Both the position numbers and the translations under genes were made by a program. From positions 16,105 to 24,228 of the forward strand of contig MGAT01000002.1 of assembly GCA_001789855.1 (NCBI GenBank): a stretch of 8,124 nt of DNA, in the 5' to 3' direction. Below the pieces are notes generated by a model. The model did no database searches. It was not told where the DNA came from and saw nothing but the letters and a program-made list of their open reading frames with translations. The stretch comes from Candidatus Roizmanbacteria bacterium RIFCSPLOWO2_01_FULL_44_13. Its GTDB lineage: Bacteria; Patescibacteriota; Microgenomatia; UBA1406; GWC2-37-13. Below are positions 5,894 to 8,124 of the stretch, in pieces (within the stretch, counting starts at the first letter, position 1; every line of letters begins with the position of its first letter).

Positions 5894-6488
5894 AATAATT
5901 TCGGAGTTTTATCTTTGTTTGGAAATGTAGATCGGAAAATTCCTCCGGCCGAGTAGAAGCACAACTACCCGCCGACGTGACATAACAAATGTTAAAAGAT
6001 AAAGAAATGGTAGGTGGTGAATAAGAAGCGGCGCGTGTGCAGCCAATAGAAAAATCATAGATAGCAGTTTTGTCGGAGTTTAAAGATTGGGGTTGTGCCA
6101 ATTGGGACGACGATGAGGAAATTGTACCAGATGACAAATAAAAGCTGAACCATTCCCCCCATTCGTCTTGAAAGTAAAGAGAGCTGGAAGAAGAGTATGT
6201 TTCGACCGCTTTACACTTCTGATTATTATCATCGGGTGGGCTGGCGGAGTGAATGCTTATGGCATAATTTCTTACTGTTGAAGAAACCCGGTTTAAAACA
6301 TAGTCACCCTCCCCTTTGACCGTGGATAGGCGGTATATTTTTGTTTGCTCTCTCAATACGGAAAAAACAACTGAGAACATTACGGGAACGATAAAAATAA
6401 CGATCGCTATCACAACGAGCATTTCTATTAATGTAAATCCCGCACTATTTTTAAGTCGTCCATGTGAATTGTTTTTTATTTTATTCAT
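5892..6488 (-). CDS. PilW/GspJ-like minor prepilin
   Basis: This encodes 198 residues. A basic leader of 17 residues (MNKIKNNSHGRLKNSAG) precedes FTLIEMLVVIAIVIFIVPVMFSVVFSVL; Gly is at -1 and Glu at +5. The following region (about residues 46-75, EQTKIYRLSTVKGEGDYVLNRVSSTVR) and the larger size for a minor pilin fit the GspJ/PilW class. The C-terminal domain is Ser-rich with four Cys. GspJ-type pseudopilins sit at the filament tip with GspI and GspK partners; a PilV/GspI-like gene is directly upstream. ATG at 6488 follows a TATAAT box by 7 nt. Both promoter and start lie inside an inverted-repeat element (6437-6538) that seems to have replaced the original start at 6554. Subclass is moderately certain; prepilin nature is clear. 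Confidence 0.85.
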   Translation of the reverse strand: MNKIKNNSHGRLKNSAGFTLIEMLVVIAIVIFIVPVMFSVVFSVLREQTKIYRLSTVKGEGDYVLNRVSSTVRNYAISIHSASPPDDNNQKCKAVETYSSSSSLYFQDEWGEWFSFYLSSGTISSSSSQLAQPQSLNSDKTAIYDFSIGCTRAASYSPPTISLSFNICYVTSAGSCASTRPEEFSDLHFQTKIKLRNY

Positions 6489-6538
6489 GATCTAGATTAT
6501 AAAATCAATTTAATTTTATTCTAAAAATGGTGCGGGAT
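6437..6538. repeat. inverted-repeat element carrying the promoter, start codon and leader of the gspJ-like gene
   Basis: The arms are 6437-6454 and 6521-6538. Read 5' to 3' they are TTAAAAATAGTGCGGGAT (minus strand, coding for the residues before GF) and CTAAAAATGGTGCGGGAT (plus strand), 16 of 18 identical. The 66-nt centre holds TATAAT, the ATG at 6488 and most of the leader peptide. On the minus strand the flanks are an ATGAAAAAAGAGGTTT start remnant on one side and TTACATTAATAGAA on the other. Related ends occur at the two other prepilin genes of this cluster. Confidence 0.8.
6496..6501 (-). promoter_or_regulatory. -10 box of the gspJ-like gene, predicted leaderless
   Basis: The minus strand has a perfect TATAAT (6501-6496), 7 nt before the ATG at 6488. 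A weak -35 (TTAGAA, 6524-6519) sits at a 17-nt spacing and overlaps the element's outer arm. Transcription would begin at the start codon. Confidence 0.6.
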
Positions 6539-6554
6539 AAACCTCTTTTTTCAT
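6516..6554 (-). pseudogene. fossil start of the gspJ-like gene (12-codon remnant ORF)
   Basis: An ATG 6 nt after the stop of the PilV-like gene opens MKKEVYPAPFLE followed by TAA. Its first bases, ATGAAAAAAGAGGTTT, match the start of the FimT-like gene (ATGAAAAAAGGCTTT) and run directly into the element arm. Joining this flank to the sequence after the element, with one base removed (GAGG to GGG), gives MKKGFTLIEM, a canonical prepilin start. I therefore read it as the original gspJ-like start, cut off by the element. A functional leader peptide is the alternative. Confidence 0.55.
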
Positions 6555-6560
6555 AATTTA

Positions 6561-6995
6561 TTACTCAAGAATTGTTAAAACCGAATTTAAAGAGACGGAG
6601 AAAACATCGCTGCCTTCGACCCAATAAACATTCACGGTTGCGTTAACTCTTTCAGGACTGGTTTGGCTATCAAGTACAGCCTCCCTTTTAAATATGGGAG
6701 AAGGACTGCCAAGGTCATATGTTGTACAAGATCCGGAGCTCCAAGACAAACTGTTGAGACAGTAAGTTGTCGACTCGGGGTTTGAGTCCAGGGCGAGAAA
6801 AACATTCCAGTCTTTGTCTTTTTCTTCTTTTATCCATTCCAGGGCCTCGCCGGCATAATGGGACGCCAGTATTTTGTGTTCATTAACCTTCATATTTCTT
6901 AAGGAATAGGTCAAGATAGACATCGCCGCTACAAAAAAAACAGACAGGACGGTTACAAAAACTAAAATCTCGACTAAAGAAAAAGATTTTTTCAT
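6561..6995 (-). CDS. PilV/GspI-like minor prepilin
   Basis: This encodes 144 residues. The minimal leader MKKS precedes FSLVEILVFVTVLSVFFVAAMSIL; Glu is at +5, but residue -1 is Ser instead of Gly, which may slow or alter cleavage. After the helix, the block EHKILASHYAGEALEWIKEEKDKDW is typical of PilV/GspI pseudopilins (AxxxAxEALEWI). The C-terminal part has two Cys (YC and SC), probably a disulfide. ATG at 6995 lies 2 nt after the stop of the FimT-like gene, so it is translated by reinitiation within the operon; no Shine-Dalgarno sequence is seen. GspI-type proteins nucleate the tip complex with GspJ and GspK types, and the GspJ-like gene follows. This gene keeps a short leader without an inverted-repeat element. 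Confidence 0.85.
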   Translation of the reverse strand: MKKSFSLVEILVFVTVLSVFFVAAMSILTYSLRNMKVNEHKILASHYAGEALEWIKEEKDKDWNVFLALDSNPESTTYCLNSLSWSSGSCTTYDLGSPSPIFKREAVLDSQTSPERVNATVNVYWVEGSDVFSVSLNSVLTILE

Positions 6996-6997
6996 AG

Positions 6998-7516
6998 TTA
7001 ACAGCCGATCAACGAATCGGAAACGGTGGTGATACCAAGGGGGGTTATCGAAACGTCAAGGCATCGATTGTTTTGGTTATTTTTTAGACGGATTGTATTT
7101 ATTGTGATGTTGATGCCAAATCCTCCCGGCGGAAAATCGATGTTACCGGTACCGGTTACGACCGAAATATTACTCTCCAAGTCATAATCCTGTACCGTTT
7201 GGTATGAATCGTTACAGCCGAAATTTAGAGAAAAAGAACCGGCGGAGACGACGGTTCTGTAGCCGTCAAAATCCGTACAGGCCTGGTTATAGAGTTCTGA
7301 TGCGACGGCCTTTTTTTTGGCCAGGTCCAAAACGGCTTTCACTCGGTTTGATTCTTTGCGCAGTTTTAATTCTTGAGTATAGGCGTTGTAACGGGGAATT
7401 GATAAACCGGAAAAAAGCATGATTATGGCAACGGTAATGATGATTTCAATCAGAGTAAATCCCCCACTATTTTTAAATGCTTTTGATCTATAGTGCGGGA
7501 TAAAGCCTTTTTTCAT
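6998..7516 (-). CDS. FimT/GspH-like minor prepilin
   Basis: This encodes 172 residues. The leader is 19 residues and contains two GF dipeptides: MKKGF at the start and SGGF at the true cleavage site, followed by TLIEIIITVAIIMLFSGLSIP. Glu at +5 is present. The next block (PRYNAYTQELKLRKESNRVKAVLDLAKKKAVA) matches the FimT/GspH pattern, in which a helix with an AKxxAV-type motif follows the hydrophobic segment. The globular domain is beta-rich and ends in a C-terminal Cys (SLIGC). The ATG at 7516 is 6 nt after the GspG-like stop. Codons 6-20 are an inverted-repeat insertion; removing 45 nt leaves MKKGFTLIEI exactly in frame. Minor pilins of this class help start the filament and in some species bind DNA. 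Confidence 0.85.
   Translation of the reverse strand: MKKGFIPHYRSKAFKNSGGFTLIEIIITVAIIMLFSGLSIPRYNAYTQELKLRKESNRVKAVLDLAKKKAVASELYNQACTDFDGYRTVVSAGSFSLNFGCNDSYQTVQDYDLESNISVVTGTGNIDFPPGGFGINITINTIRLKNNQNNRCLDVSITPLGITTVSDSLIGC
7459..7501. repeat. in-frame inverted-repeat element inside the FimT-like leader
   Basis: The arms are 7459-7470 (minus strand ATAGTGGGGGAT) and 7490-7501 (plus strand ATAGTGCGGGAT), 11 of 12 identical, around a 19-nt loop. With two flanking bases it is a 45-nt, 15-codon insertion. On the minus strand the flanks are GGCTTT before and TTACTCTG after; closing the gap gives GGC TTT ACT CTG (G-F-T-L). The inserted end, GGGGGATTT, recreates a Gly-Phe cleavage site. Confidence 0.8.
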
Positions 7517-7522
7517 TTGAGT

Positions 7523-7978
7523 TTACTTTTCTCCATAAGGCCCGAGACAATAATTACAATTAGCTCCGGTACAGCTTATGGTAACGGCACATGTACTCGC
7601 TGTTTCCAAATAGGCGCCGATGGTATAGTCGGAAGCTGTTCCCGAATAATAATATTTATAGGTTGGATTTTTTGGGTCATTTGGAATAGATTCAATATAG
7701 GTGGCTGTTGAACAACCCAACGGGTCGCATAAATCGCCCCCAAAAGTTATTGATACGGGATAAGTGTCTTCGTTGCTGCGGTACATTTCAACGGCGGCCC
7801 GAACAGATTCCAAATCGGCTTTGCGCCGGGCGTCCCTGGCCTGCTTTCCAAATTGGGAATAAGCGACCGAGGCGGCCGAGGCTAAAAGAGCGATAATGGT
7901 GGCGACGACCAGGATTTCAATCAGGGTAAACCCAGCACCATTTCTTAGTTTTTTTTGTAATTGTTTTATTTTTGTCAT
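7523..7978 (-). CDS. GspG/PilA-like type IV prepilin, Cys-rich (candidate major pilin)
   Basis: This encodes 151 residues. The leader MTKIKQLQKKLRNGAG precedes FTLIEILVVATIIALLASAASVA, with Gly at -1 and Glu at +5. The following KQARDARRKADLESVRAAVEMY and TYP motifs, then IPNDPKNPTYKYYYSGTASDY, are the GspG/major-pseudopilin pattern. Six Cys: DLCDPLGC in the middle and a C-terminal TC, SC, NCNYC cluster, likely disulfide-bonded. It is first among the complete pilin genes of the cluster and so may encode the main filament subunit; this is inference. ATG at 7978 has neither a clear -10 box nor a strong Shine-Dalgarno sequence. Codons before FT form one arm of an inverted repeat whose partner lies upstream at 8016-8029. 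Confidence 0.87.
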   Translation of the reverse strand: MTKIKQLQKKLRNGAGFTLIEILVVATIIALLASAASVAYSQFGKQARDARRKADLESVRAAVEMYRSNEDTYPVSITFGGDLCDPLGCSTATYIESIPNDPKNPTYKYYYSGTASDYTIGAYLETASTCAVTISCTGANCNYCLGPYGEK

Positions 7979-8029
7979 ATCTTAAGGTTATTAATTTAAA
8001 TTAAATTTGTATTTTAAATGGTGCTGGGT
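7930..8029. repeat. inverted-repeat element around the start of the GspG-like gene
   Basis: The arms are 7930-7943 and 8016-8029, a perfect 14-nt inverted match (AAATGGTGCTGGGT read on the minus and plus strands respectively), separated by 72 nt containing the ATG at 7978 and most of the leader. The GCTGGGT variant is shared only by these two arms, suggesting that they arose or evolved together. A further arm-like copy, AAATGGTGCGGGAT, lies at 8031-8044 in direct orientation to the second arm (12 of 14 identical). Confidence 0.75.
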
Positions 8030-8030
8030 A

Positions 8031-8044
8031 AAATGGTGCGGGAT
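8031..8044 (+). repeat. solitary extra arm of the prepilin-leader element
   Basis: AAATGGTGCGGGAT is one base beyond the neighbouring arm at 8016-8029, in the same orientation. Its last base overlaps the TGA stop (8044-8046) of the partial gene. It suggests a nested or decayed second copy of the element. On the minus strand an ATG at 8047 runs into it and encodes MIPHHF, comparable to FIPHY in the FimT-like leader. Confidence 0.6.
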
Positions 8045-8124
8045 CATTGTTGATTGGAAACACAACAACTTAAGTTGATCGAATTACAGTCCTCGGTTTC
8101 TAAGTACTTGCCGCCGCCCAGATC
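8044..8124 (-). CDS. C-terminal end of an unidentified Cys-containing protein (possibly another pilin-like protein), 5' partial
   Basis: Only the last 26 codons are inside the window, in the sole minus-strand frame open from the edge to a TGA at 8046-8044. The end reads GGGKYLETEDCNSINLSCCV followed by SNQQ. Three Cys near the C-terminus resemble the terminal Cys clusters of the neighbouring pilin-like proteins, and the gene is directly upstream of the prepilin series, so another pilin-like protein is plausible. There is not enough sequence to identify a family. Its stop lies in an arm of the inverted-repeat element, so its last residues could have been altered by that insertion. Confidence 0.5.
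   Translation of the reverse strand, partial: DLGGGKYLETEDCNSINLSCCVSNQQ

Overview
The window looks like the chromosome of a Candidate Phyla Radiation (Patescibacteria) bacterium. The evidence is indirect: short, tightly packed genes with overlapping ends, compact ribosomal and RNA-processing proteins, a type IV pilus assembly set with several Cys-rich pilin-like proteins, and rpmF, nusB and rnc placed back to back without the fatty-acid genes that often separate rpmF from rnc elsewhere. TGA acts as a stop (nusB, rnc, one pilin gene), so the code is standard and not the TGA=Gly code of Gracilibacteria/SR1. I cannot name the phylum or genus.

Layout. Positions 1-893 (+) hold the C-terminal part of an O-antigen ligase/polymerase-like membrane protein with a TPR-like tail. 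Positions 890-1875 (-) hold two prepilin genes joined by a probable 4-nt GTGA overlap. Positions 1990-3523 (+) hold housekeeping genes: rpmF (L32), nusB, rnc (RNase III) and, after a 117-bp gap, rpsP (S16). Positions 3510-8124 (-) hold one type IV pilus/pseudopilus cluster. In transcription order this is the end of an unidentified Cys-containing gene, a GspG-like pilin, FimT/GspH-like, PilV/GspI-like and PilW/GspJ-like minor pilins, then PilM-, PilN- and PilO-like assembly proteins. The pilins would be processed at the FTLIE-type site by a prepilin peptidase encoded elsewhere. PilM/N/O would form the inner-membrane alignment complex. The ATPases, platform protein and peptidase are outside the window.

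Expression. Four genes (the 1875 prepilin, rpmF, pilM, gspJ-like) have a good -10 box 6-8 nt upstream of ATG, which predicts leaderless mRNAs. Only the pilO-like gene has a strong Shine-Dalgarno sequence, and it fixes that start.

The most unusual signal is a family of short inverted-repeat elements with ends like ATCCCGCAC...GTGCGGGAT. They sit at the same place in three neighbouring prepilin genes, immediately before the Thr codon of the FTLIE motif. Removing 45 nt from the FimT-like gene restores a canonical in-frame MKKGFTLIE start. At the GspJ-like gene the element appears to have cut off the old start codon, leaving a 12-codon fossil, and to have supplied a new promoter, start codon and leader peptide. 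A second curious structure is a pair of oppositely oriented heptamer arrays (five units each) between the gspJ-like gene and pilM.
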